From NCBI GenBank assembly GCA_945861465.1, contig CAMAVB010000006.1, forward strand, positions 1 through 64,000: a stretch of DNA of 64,000 bases. The letters run 5' to 3'. Below, in pieces: positions 1 through 7,353 of this stretch. A program made the translations under genes and the position numbers. Within the stretch, counting starts at the first letter, position 1. The number at the start of each line of letters is the position of its first letter. The stretch is from Candidatus Kuenenia stuttgartensis (lineage in GTDB: Bacteria; Planctomycetota; Planctomycetia; Planctomycetales; Planctomycetaceae). The notes under the pieces are model-generated. The model saw only the letters and a list, made by a program, of their open reading frames with translations, had not been told where the DNA came from and searched no databases.

Positions 1-321
1 TCGGCCCGTTGGGCCTTTGGAGATCATGAGGTCTGGTTTCCTGGCCCGATGGGCCAGGCTATCAAAACGAATGGCCCGTTGGGCCGGAACAAAAGAAAAA
101 GCGGGAAACACCAATACATCCCACGAAGTTGATTCTGGACGGGTTCTAAGCCACTTTGATGAACGTGGTTTGGTTTCGTTGCATCGGAAGCCCAGGAAAT
201 TATGGGAATTCACAATGTCGGGCACCAGCGGATTTTGCCGAAGTATCGTAAGTCGTTTAATTGAAACAGCTTACATCGCAAGAATTGACAAACAGTTGTT
301 GCGGAAACGTCTTGACCCGTT

Positions 322-420
322 TTGCCAATCCTCTTACTGTTCGTCCTGTTGGGACCGAGTGCTGCAAAGCAAGTGGACCCGACGGAAAAAGCGAGCCAAT
401 CGCCCCCGGAAGCAGCTTGA
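322..420 (+). CDS. Possible 32-residue exported peptide (tentative)
   Basis: From a TTG codon this frame encodes a strongly hydrophobic stretch (PILLLFVLLGPSAA) followed by a short polar tail (KQVDPTEKASQSPPEAA) and a TGA. That is the shape of a signal peptide plus a tiny mature part. The stop lies inside the left arm of the intrinsic terminator at 404-465, as expected for the end of a transcript. Against it: no convincing ribosome binding site, a non-ATG start, and an in-frame stop a few bases upstream. It may equally be the tail of a decayed gene. Confidence 0.22.
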   Translation: MPILLLFVLLGPSAAKQVDPTEKASQSPPEAA

Positions 421-465
421 GTCCTCCGCCCCCCTGGGATTCGTTGCTTCCGGGATTTTTTTTGC
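404..465 (+). terminator. Intrinsic terminator
   Basis: An 11-base stem (CCCCGGAAGCA pairing with TGCTTCCGGGA, roughly 404-414 with 447-457) is followed by eight consecutive T residues. The loop is long, about 32 bases, but stem plus U-tract is typical of a Rho-independent terminator reading rightward. Confidence 0.6.
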
Positions 466-694
466 GCTGCGGGAAATGCAATTTCCTGCACCAGACTATC
501 GAAACACCGAAAAGCAAATTCGCCGTCGTTCCTGAATGGCAGATGATTTCGCTGTCCTGGTGCCACGAAGACCCATTTCTTCCTGGTCACGGATGCGTCT
601 GTTCTGTACGCTGCGTAGTTACGGAGGAGCAAACAGTGCCCGCTGTTTGTGTTATTCGTGCTGGGTGACTTTTTGGCTTTGTTCGGAACGTACG

Positions 695-1885
695 ATGGAC
701 TCGTTGTTTCAAGTATTCCCCGGAGATGCAGAAAGCCGTGCCGGTCGAAATCAAGTGTGCTTCGCCTTGTCTGCGTTTCTGATTCTGAGCGCGGGCTGCG
801 GTGGATCCGCAAATTCTCTGCAAGATCCGGCGGCAACGGACAATATCTCGCCCGCCGCGGGGACTTCAGAGTCGGTAACGGACGCGGCACCAACAGGCAC
901 CACCGATTCCGATGGGACGAGCGGCAAGTCGGCAGCAAAGATGGTCAAGCACGGTCGCGGCGAAGTCTGGGTTGATGACACAGGACAGAAGTGGTTTGGC
1001 GACGTCCCGCTGGATGCGTTTTTTGATCAGCCCTACACCGTGGCCAGCGATGCCACTCCGATTGGGGGCGGTGCAGCAGAACCCGCCATCGTCTCCGACA
1101 CGGGCTCAACTGATGTCCCTGAAATCACGCAGACAGAAACACCCGCTGCGCCGTCCGGAACAGAGACTACGCCGCCGACAGCAAGTGGTGATTCATGGGG
1201 CGACCTGATTTCTGAGGTCGAACTCGACAATGAAATAAAAACTATCCGGAACTTTCTGAACGAAAATCTGCAGTCCGTGAGCAACTACAATGCCTCCATG
1301 CTCATGATCCCTCCGAAAGCCGCAACACTTGCGGCGCTCGCCGGGGTGGCCATGGAACACCCCAACGCAGTCTCATGGAAAGACGATGCGAAGTACATCC
1401 GCGACCTTGCTAAACAGATGAACTCCGACACCCTGCGGTCTGGGCCCAAAGATCAGAAACGCATGCAGGGACTGTATGAAGCAATTTCGGACACCTTGAA
1501 CCGGTCGCGCCCGGCGGATCTGTCAGAACCGCCGGAAACGGACGGCTTTGCGGAAGTCTCCGAAATGCGGTTGCTGATGCTTCGCATGGAAGAAGCCCAA
1601 AACCGCATGAAGACGGAAGCAGGTACCGACAGTGCCCTGACATCCCGAAAAGACATGGTCGCCCACGAGGCAGCTTTGATGGCAACGTTTGCAAAAATCG
1701 TCACATTGACCGGTTATGGTTACGAAGATGATCCTAAATTCAAAGGCTACGCCGACGAAGTTGTCAAAGCAGCACTCGCCATCAAGGAGGCAGCAGTCAG
1801 CAACGATTTTGCCACTTACGAACTTTCGCTTACTAAAGTATCGACGACGTGCAGTAATTGTCATTCCGATTACAAGAATAACTAA
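695..1885 (+). CDS. Cytochrome c'-like haem lipoprotein
   Basis: About 396 residues from the ATG at 695. The N-terminus has a hydrophobic segment ending in a lipobox (LSAGC), so the protein is probably a lipoprotein. A low-complexity Ser/Thr/Pro/Ala linker of about 150 residues follows, containing a GEVWVDDTGQKWFGDVPLDAFFD segment read only in part. The last ~200 residues look all-helical and end in CSNCH close to the C-terminus. A single C-terminal CxxCH after a helical bundle is the layout of cytochrome c' and related c-type cytochromes, which hold covalent haem in the periplasm. Electron partners cannot be inferred. An upstream start at 536 would add an unlikely Cys-rich extension that masks the signal peptide. 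Confidence 0.7.
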   Translation: MDSLFQVFPGDAESRAGRNQVCFALSAFLILSAGCGGSANSLQDPAATDNISPAAGTSESVTDAAPTGTTDSDGTSGKSAAKMVKHGRGEVWVDDTGQKWFGDVPLDAFFDQPYTVASDATPIGGGAAEPAIVSDTGSTDVPEITQTETPAAPSGTETTPPTASGDSWGDLISEVELDNEIKTIRNFLNENLQSVSNYNASMLMIPPKAATLAALAGVAMEHPNAVSWKDDAKYIRDLAKQMNSDTLRSGPKDQKRMQGLYEAISDTLNRSRPADLSEPPETDGFAEVSEMRLLMLRMEEAQNRMKTEAGTDSALTSRKDMVAHEAALMATFAKIVTLTGYGYEDDPKFKGYADEVVKAALAIKEAAVSNDFATYELSLTKVSTTCSNCHSDYKNN

Positions 1886-1887
1886 GG

Positions 1888-1981
1888 CCCCCTGACAAAA
1901 CCGCGCTTTGTAGCTGGATTCGCAGGAATTCAGCCCCATACCTGAATTCCTGCAAATTCAGCGACCTGTTCAGTCAGGGGG
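1888..1981. repeat. Nested palindrome between two genes
   Basis: Outer arms CCCCCTGAC and GTCAGGGGG (1888-1896 and 1973-1981) enclose a perfect 12-base inner hairpin, GCAGGAATTCAG with CTGAATTCCTGC (1922-1933 and 1942-1953). It directly follows the cytochrome stop codon. There is no T-run, so it is a poor intrinsic terminator. The nested architecture matches the other palindromic elements in the window, but no second copy was seen. Confidence 0.55.
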
Positions 1982-2058
1982 TCTAAGTATCGAAGTGAGG
2001 ACAGGGATTTTCCATGTTCCCTGGCTTCTTCTACAGCATTTTACTTCCGGAGCTCGTT

Positions 2059-3024
2059 GTGAAGTCCATCCGATTCGCTTTGAACATGTTTTTATGCCTG
2101 TTGATCTCAACGCTGAGTTCCCACGCTGACATCATCGTGATGAAATCCGGTCAGCGCGTCGAAGGGGAAGTGCTGAAAGTCCAGAAGGACACGTTGTTCG
2201 TGGACGTTGGTGTGGACGTGATTCGGATTCCGGTGTCACAGATCCAGGAACGCATCAGCCAGGAACCTGCGAAAGAAGAAGCCAAAACAACCGACAGCGG
2301 CGTCTTCATGACAGCCGATCTCCCGGAACGTACGGTCAAGGAACTCGTATCAAAGTTCGGCGAAGGCGTCGTATTGATTGAGACACCGGATGGTCTTGGT
2401 TCGGGCTTCATCATCAATGATCGTGGCTACTGTGTCACCAATTATCACGTCGTCGAAACGCAGACACGAGTCGCGGTGACTATTTTCCATCGCAGTGAAA
2501 ATGGTGACTTTGAAAGGCGTTCTGTGCGAGACGTCAAGATCCTGGCGCTCAACCCGCACTTCGATTTTGCGTTGCTGGAAATCCCGCCACAGGAAAACCT
2601 GGAGTTTCGGCCCGTTTATATTGCTGAAGATGACAGCCATCGAGAGGGCGATTCTGTGTTTGCGATCGGTAGTCCGCTGGGACTGGAAAGATCGGTCTCC
2701 GAGGGGATTGTGAGTACCCGCAATCGGAACATGAACGGTATTGTTTACATCCAGACGACGGCCCAGATCAATCCCGGTAACAGTGGCGGGCCGTTGTTCA
2801 ATGACAAGGGGCAGGTTGTCGGTGTCATCAATATGAAGCTCAGTTTTGGCGAAGGATTAGGATTCGCGATCCCGGTTTCCTACCTGAAACATTTCCTCCG
2901 CAACCGCGATGCATTTGCATTCGATCGTAACAATCCAAACACCGGCTATCATTATCTGGAACCACCGCGCCGGACGAATGCAAAACAGCCGTACGAAGTC
3001 GCTCCCGAAAAGTCCACGCCATAA
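2059..3024 (+). CDS. HtrA/DegP-like trypsin-family serine protease (S1C)
   Basis: About 321 residues from the GTG at 2059, chosen because GGAG lies six bases upstream and the frame then opens with a clean signal peptide ([22 protein letters not shown]); an ATG at 2014 is the alternative. A small beta domain ([21 protein letters not shown]) follows. The protease domain has the full triad context: His in CVTNYHVVE, Asp in DFALLEI and Ser in NPGNSGGPL. No PDZ domain follows; the protein ends about 45 residues after the catalytic core, so it is shorter than classical DegP. It probably acts in the periplasm in protein quality control or as a regulatory protease; the substrate is unknown. Confidence 0.85.
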   Translation: MKSIRFALNMFLCLLISTLSSHADIIVMKSGQRVEGEVLKVQKDTLFVDVGVDVIRIPVSQIQERISQEPAKEEAKTTDSGVFMTADLPERTVKELVSKFGEGVVLIETPDGLGSGFIINDRGYCVTNYHVVETQTRVAVTIFHRSENGDFERRSVRDVKILALNPHFDFALLEIPPQENLEFRPVYIAEDDSHREGDSVFAIGSPLGLERSVSEGIVSTRNRNMNGIVYIQTTAQINPGNSGGPLFNDKGQVVGVINMKLSFGEGLGFAIPVSYLKHFLRNRDAFAFDRNNPNTGYHYLEPPRRTNAKQPYEVAPEKSTP

Positions 3025-3438
3025 AGGCAGTCTTCAGCAGCCGTCAGCGGCACGCCGAGCCGTGATTTTTACGCCACGCGGATCTCATTCAGCACCGGCG
3101 GCTGGCGGCTTGCCGCTCACAAAACCTCAAATCTGACCGCGCGAAGTAGAAGTGCGCCTGTTTTCGCGATGAATCTTGAGCAGTTTTTCCGAGATTCCAG
3201 TCGCTGCACGAAATTCCTGTCGTTGACCGCTGTACAAAATTCGCAGATCCCCGTTCTTCTGTCTTTGAAGTAACCGGATTAACTCGCCAGCGTTCCTTGA
3301 AGAATCGGATTCTTCGTCACAACTGTTTTCTCAGGACCATTCGTTTTCGCCGATACAATTGGAGGGCTTCTTTGTGTCGCAAGCACCTGCGTGACAAATA
3401 GACCCAGGGGGAAGTCCGAGTTCTGAAGGGCGCCTGCT
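3025..3438. other. Intergenic region with a half copy of the CACCGGCGGCTAGCGCC repeat
   Basis: No gene seen. Bases 3093-3149 carry a sequence (CACCGGCGGCTGGCGGCTTG, then CCGCTCACAAAACCTCAAAT and CTGACCGCGCGAAGT) whose second part recurs at about 43431-43469 and whose first part recurs, inverted, as the arm of the element at 31909-31991. It is therefore a diverged or truncated member of a dispersed family. Confidence 0.55.
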
Positions 3439-4593
3439 ATGTCTCAGCATCATAAACTCGTCTACGGCAGTCTGTTCGTCTTCTTCGCGGTAACTCACGT
3501 TGGATGTGTGGGGAGCGGCCTGAAGAATATGTTCACCGGAAGTGAAATAGACGGGCAACCGGCGATCGCCGAGCTGGAAACCGAAGAATCGACAGTTCTC
3601 GCCGCCGCAGTCTCCGGAGAAGAAGTTGAGAATCCATCAAGGGCCACTCGACTCGCGTCGCGGAGTCAGTTCAGCAAGCCTGAGCCCACAGAGGACGAAA
3701 CCTTCACAGCCATTGAGTCGAAGAAACGTGCATTATCGAGTATAGCGGATCGCCGGATAAATCAGTTTGATATTCTTCTGGCAGCCGATCCTGACTCCGA
3801 TGGAGAAACTTCCGGAATTGGACGCGATGTCGATACTGAACCGTTCCAGAGTCCAGAACGCAAAGCTCCGGCCACTGAGAAATCAGGAGACTCACTTGCC
3901 ACATTTGATCAGCTCATGGGAACACCCAGACGTGTCGCTTCGCGCGCTGAAACGGAATTGACTGAAATTGAATTCAGAAACACTGCGGCCAGGAGTTCAA
4001 AGAAAAAGAATTCCGCACTGGACATCAATGTGGCCGCCGCCGCAGCTCTTTTCGGAGCACCTGCTGCTCGGCAGAATACTCGTCAGACACAAGCTGAGAC
4101 TGCACATCGTCTGGATTTGTCGAATCGCGATGCAGATCAGTCCGACCGCAACCCCAGTGATGTCGCACGTGCCTTTGCTCGACATCTGAGTGGCGCTACT
4201 CCCAATCGCAAAGCACGCACACACAACGCAGCATTCGGTGCACCACCGGCATCGGCCGGAGATGTCGCAGGCGGCACAGCAGCATTTGCGGACGAACATA
4301 GAATCGTCACGGCAAGCTACGGAACGGCTCAACCAAACGTCGTTGGTCATGCGGCTGGCACAGATCCATCAACGGCTGGCCATGCTCAGTTTACGATGGC
4401 CCCTGTGGCACCCGTTTCCCCACAGGAATCCGACAGCGAAGTTGCCGACAATTCAACTCGACCGGGGCTCGTACAGTCATTTTCGATCCGCAACTGGCTA
4501 CTGCTCATAGGCGGCGTGATCGTCATCGCCCTGCTGTTCGCGCCAGATCGTACTAAACCTTTGACGATGAATGGCCGCCCGGCGAACGGATAG
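3439..4593 (+). CDS. Exported protein of unknown function with C-terminal membrane anchor
   Basis: 384 residues, no family recognised. The N-terminus is signal-peptide-like (LVYGSLFVFFAVTHVGCVGSG); the Cys at about residue 23 could be lipidated, but THVGC is a weak lipobox. The middle 300 residues are low-complexity, rich in Ala, Ser, Thr, Arg and acidic residues, and probably disordered. A single hydrophobic segment near the C-terminus (NWLLLIGGVIVIALLFA, about residues 353-370) is followed by a short basic tail, a tail-anchor layout. Nothing shows a catalytic site. It stands alone between the protease gene and convergent recJ. Confidence 0.6.
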   Translation: MSQHHKLVYGSLFVFFAVTHVGCVGSGLKNMFTGSEIDGQPAIAELETEESTVLAAAVSGEEVENPSRATRLASRSQFSKPEPTEDETFTAIESKKRALSSIADRRINQFDILLAADPDSDGETSGIGRDVDTEPFQSPERKAPATEKSGDSLATFDQLMGTPRRVASRAETELTEIEFRNTAARSSKKKNSALDINVAAAAALFGAPAARQNTRQTQAETAHRLDLSNRDADQSDRNPSDVARAFARHLSGATPNRKARTHNAAFGAPPASAGDVAGGTAAFADEHRIVTASYGTAQPNVVGHAAGTDPSTAGHAQFTMAPVAPVSPQESDSEVADNSTRPGLVQSFSIRNWLLLIGGVIVIALLFAPDRTKPLTMNGRPANG

Positions 4594-4738
4594 GACACTC
4601 CCGGAATTAGACTCCGCCAGCCGCTGGTCACTTATTCCGCATCGCCGAAATCGCAGCAGGAGTATTCTGATGACGAGCTGCGTTTTGTCGGGCAGGAATG
4701 CCCATCGTACCCCAAAGCCAACGATTGACAGGGCACGA

Positions 4739-4844
4739 AGGACCGCTCAAGAAATAACTGTCTCTGTTTTATACCCCTCACCCTGCCCTCTCCCGTTTCC
4801 AGGGGAAAGGAGGATGCGGTCAATTACTTCTCGAACGGTCCTAA
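4739..4844. repeat. Palindromic mobile-like element, family R3, copy A
   Basis: About 106 bases with imperfect terminal inverted repeats (AGGACCGCTCAAGAAATAA at the left; the right end read inverted gives AGGACCGTTCGAGAAGTAA). The inner part is pyrimidine-rich (CCCTCACCCTGCCCTCTCCC). An inverted copy with about 88 percent identity by eye lies at 47772-47880. No transposase is encoded, so it is MITE-like. Its right terminus forms the TAG stop of recJ. Confidence 0.8.
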
Positions 4845-6601
4845 CCGACCGCCTGTTGCACCGCAGCAGCTGGCTTCCAGTCGATCAGATGCAGTTCCAC
4901 TTTATTGAAGCCATTAAACGTGTTGATCACCGGTGCGAAGGTGACCGAGATTGGCCCGACGGCTGATTGCAGTTGTTCGGCCCAGTCACCCCGGCCGAAC
5001 GCCACGCCCCGCATGGTTGTCCCCTGCTGACGGACTTTGATCGCCAGATGCCGGTCGCCTTCACCCATCGTTTTCGGTGGTTCCGCCAGCTCCACGCGCG
5101 ACGCGACGAAACGAGGCTGAGGATTCTCCTGACCAAACGGCCCCAGCCGTTCCAGTTCACGCACGGCGGGAAACGTGACCTCGGAAAGCAGCACTTCGGC
5201 ATCGATTCGCAATTCCGTGTCGGCTGCCGTCGGATGAAAATTCTCCGCTGCCCAGGACGCCAGTGTTTCGCGCACAGCACCGACAGCGACAGCTTTCAGC
5301 CGCACGCCAGCCGCCGCTTTGTGACCTCCGAAGCTGACGACATGCTCGCGACAGGATTCCAGACCCGAGTACAGATCAAAGCCGGCCCAGGATCGGCCAG
5401 ACCCCTGACCGGTTCCGTCCTCGCGCAGGGCAATCAGAACTGTCGGCTTGCCGAATTCCTCCGTCACGCGACTCGCGACGATCCCGATCACGCCGGGATG
5501 CCAGTCGTGATGCGCGAGGACCAGCGTTCTGTGATTTTTCCATTCCGGATTTTCTGCCACCATCTCTCGGGCCTGCTTCAGAATCCGCCGCTCCACGGTT
5601 TTACGATTATTGTTGAGCGTATCCAGATATTCCGCCAGCTTTGTGGCCCGTTCGGCGTTTTCGGTTGTCAGTAATTCCACCGCCAGGCGTGCCTGCCCGA
5701 GGCGACCAGCCGCATTGATCCGTGGCCCCAATCCAAAACCGATATCATCCGCCCGAAGTTCAGGTTTGTCGAACAGACCTGCCACGCGCATCAATGCTTT
5801 CATTCCCGGCGTGGACTGTTCGCGAACTGTCTGCAGACCGTAACGTACGATGACGCGATTTTCGCCCAGCAGCGGGACGACATCGGCGACCGTTCCGAGG
5901 GCCGCAAGTCCCACGGCCTGCTTGAGAAATTCCTTCATGCGCGGGCTGGCCTTTTTTCCGTCGCCCAGTCGCTGGCAGATCGCCCAGGCGAGTTTGAAAG
6001 CGACGCCAGCCCCACAAAGATCACCAAATGGATACGTGGATCCCGGCAAACGCGGATGCACCAGCACCAGGGCATCGGGAAGCTGCGATCCGATATGATG
6101 ATGGTCAGTGATGATCAGATCGAGGCCGATCGATTTTGCCATTGCCGCTTCCGCAACACTGGCGATGCCGCAATCGACGGACACGACCAGCCGCTGCGGA
6201 TCTTCTTCATACAGTTGTTGCAGAGCGGCGTTGTTCAGCCCGTATCCTTCCTCCAGGCGACAGGGAATATAGTAGTCAACGGTCGCGTGGCTTAGCTGCA
6301 GACAGTGCCACAGGATGCTGGTGCCCGTGACTCCATCAACATCATAGTCTCCGTAAATCGTGATACGACGCTTGCCCTGAATCGCCTGCACGATCAAATC
6401 CGCTGCGGCATCAATGCCGGGCAGCTCTGACGGATCGTGCAGGTCACTGAGTTTTGCGCCGAGAAATGCCCTTGCAGAATCCACCTGCGAGAAGCCGCGC
6501 GCGAGCAGCACCTGACTCAGCAGCGGAGAAACTTTTAATTGTCCGCACAGACGACGAATTCCAGCTTCATCGTGTGGGTGAAACGTCCATTTTCTTTCCA
6601 C
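4841..6601 (-). CDS. recJ: Single-stranded-DNA-specific exonuclease RecJ
   Basis: 586 residues, close to the usual RecJ length. RecJ degrades single-stranded DNA 5'-3' in recombination and mismatch repair. The DHH-family metal motifs are intact: GDYDVDGVTG, VSVDCGIAS, ITDHHH and the later HPGVIGIVASR and FGGHKAAAGV (DHHA1 nucleic-acid-binding part), followed by the C-terminal OB-like domain (ELERLGPFGQENPQPRFV). The ATG at 6601 fits the family N-terminus. The terminal TAG lies within repeat R3 copy A, so the element's end seems to have supplied or replaced the native stop. Confidence 0.96.
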   Translation of the reverse strand: MERKWTFHPHDEAGIRRLCGQLKVSPLLSQVLLARGFSQVDSARAFLGAKLSDLHDPSELPGIDAAADLIVQAIQGKRRITIYGDYDVDGVTGTSILWHCLQLSHATVDYYIPCRLEEGYGLNNAALQQLYEEDPQRLVVSVDCGIASVAEAAMAKSIGLDLIITDHHHIGSQLPDALVLVHPRLPGSTYPFGDLCGAGVAFKLAWAICQRLGDGKKASPRMKEFLKQAVGLAALGTVADVVPLLGENRVIVRYGLQTVREQSTPGMKALMRVAGLFDKPELRADDIGFGLGPRINAAGRLGQARLAVELLTTENAERATKLAEYLDTLNNNRKTVERRILKQAREMVAENPEWKNHRTLVLAHHDWHPGVIGIVASRVTEEFGKPTVLIALREDGTGQGSGRSWAGFDLYSGLESCREHVVSFGGHKAAAGVRLKAVAVGAVRETLASWAAENFHPTAADTELRIDAEVLLSEVTFPAVRELERLGPFGQENPQPRFVASRVELAEPPKTMGEGDRHLAIKVRQQGTTMRGVAFGRGDWAEQLQSAVGPISVTFAPVINTFNGFNKVELHLIDWKPAAAVQQAVG

Positions 6602-7353
6602 GTACCTGGCTCCCGCTCGCCCTGTCTCCCGCTTGCCCTGTCTGCTGCATCAGCGGGACAGTGTAGTGGGCCAGCAGCCTGGCGCGAATCGAACGCATGG
6701 ACGGGCCTGACAGGGTGGGGGGCAGTCGCGGATTTCGGTAGGTCCTCCTTGCCGAGGAGGACTTCGCGGCCTGCCGCGACCAGCGACCAGACGAGGTGGC
6801 AAGAAGGGCCACGCCGCGACGTGGAGGGGATGTGCGACCCAGGGCGGTTCGCCTTACGGCGAAAGTCCTTTCCGGCAGAAAGGACCTACGAAACACAGTC
6901 CTTTCCGGCAGAAAGGACCTACTGAACGCAGTCCTTTCCGGCAGAAAGGACCTACTTTGACGATCATCCTCGACTGAGCTGTGTGAATCTGTAGCGATTG
7001 TAATGCATACGCCGATTCGATGGACAGAGCCGACTCTGCCGGTCGTAGGGGTCCATTCGCGCCGGATGTAGTGATTTTGACGCCGCTGATCGAAAGACCG
7101 GACGGTAGATCAAGCACAGAACGCGCAATTGTCGAAACCGGAAGTACCGGTACAAGACATTCTCTCGGCAACTTGTGATTTTTGATGCAAGCCATCACAA
7201 ACGGCAATTCGCAATTCGGAAGCATAACCGGCTTCTGCATTGCGGCAGAAATCCAGGTTGCAGGGCTTCGCAAAGATTGACCTGCAAAAAATCTAAGCGC
7301 AGCAGACCCGATTACCCCGAGAGAGACACAACAGGATTTTGGAGAGCAGCAGG
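6602..7353. other. Divergent intergenic region, recJ / efflux operon
   Basis: About 750 bases without a credible gene. It should contain the promoters of recJ (leftward) and of the efflux operon (rightward), though I can assign no -35/-10 pair. It carries a GGTCCTCCTTGCCGAGGAGG hairpin near 6739, whose relative recurs near 45529, and a three-unit hairpin array at 6864-6957, listed separately. The right 370 bases show nothing recognisable. Confidence 0.5.
6864..6957. repeat. Three tandem 33-bp hairpin units
   Basis: Three copies of AGTCCTTTCCGGCAGAAAGG followed by ACCTAC, starting at 6864, 6897 and 6930 (period 33). Each unit folds by itself: GTCCTTTC pairs with GAAAGGAC around a short loop. 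The 6-7 bases between hairpins differ, so the hairpin is the conserved part. Because 33 is a multiple of 3 the array is open in several frames, which creates spurious reading frames. Confidence 0.8.

Larger units (their letters stand above)
1..694. other. Leader region, mostly non-coding, with GGCCC(G)TTGGGCC palindromes
   Basis: The first 90 bases carry three near-identical 13-base palindromes of the form GGCCCGTTGGGCC (about 3-15, 43-55 and 73-85), separated by unrelated sequence. The rest holds one possible tiny reading frame and a terminator, listed separately. The longer open frames here overlap each other on both strands and resemble no protein I recognise, so I do not call them. Confidence 0.5.

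Noticed and set aside
17-938. Overlapping open frames on both strands near the left edge (up to 242 residues)
   Set aside because: They overlap each other and the haem lipoprotein, have skewed Arg/Ser/Cys composition and no recognisable family.
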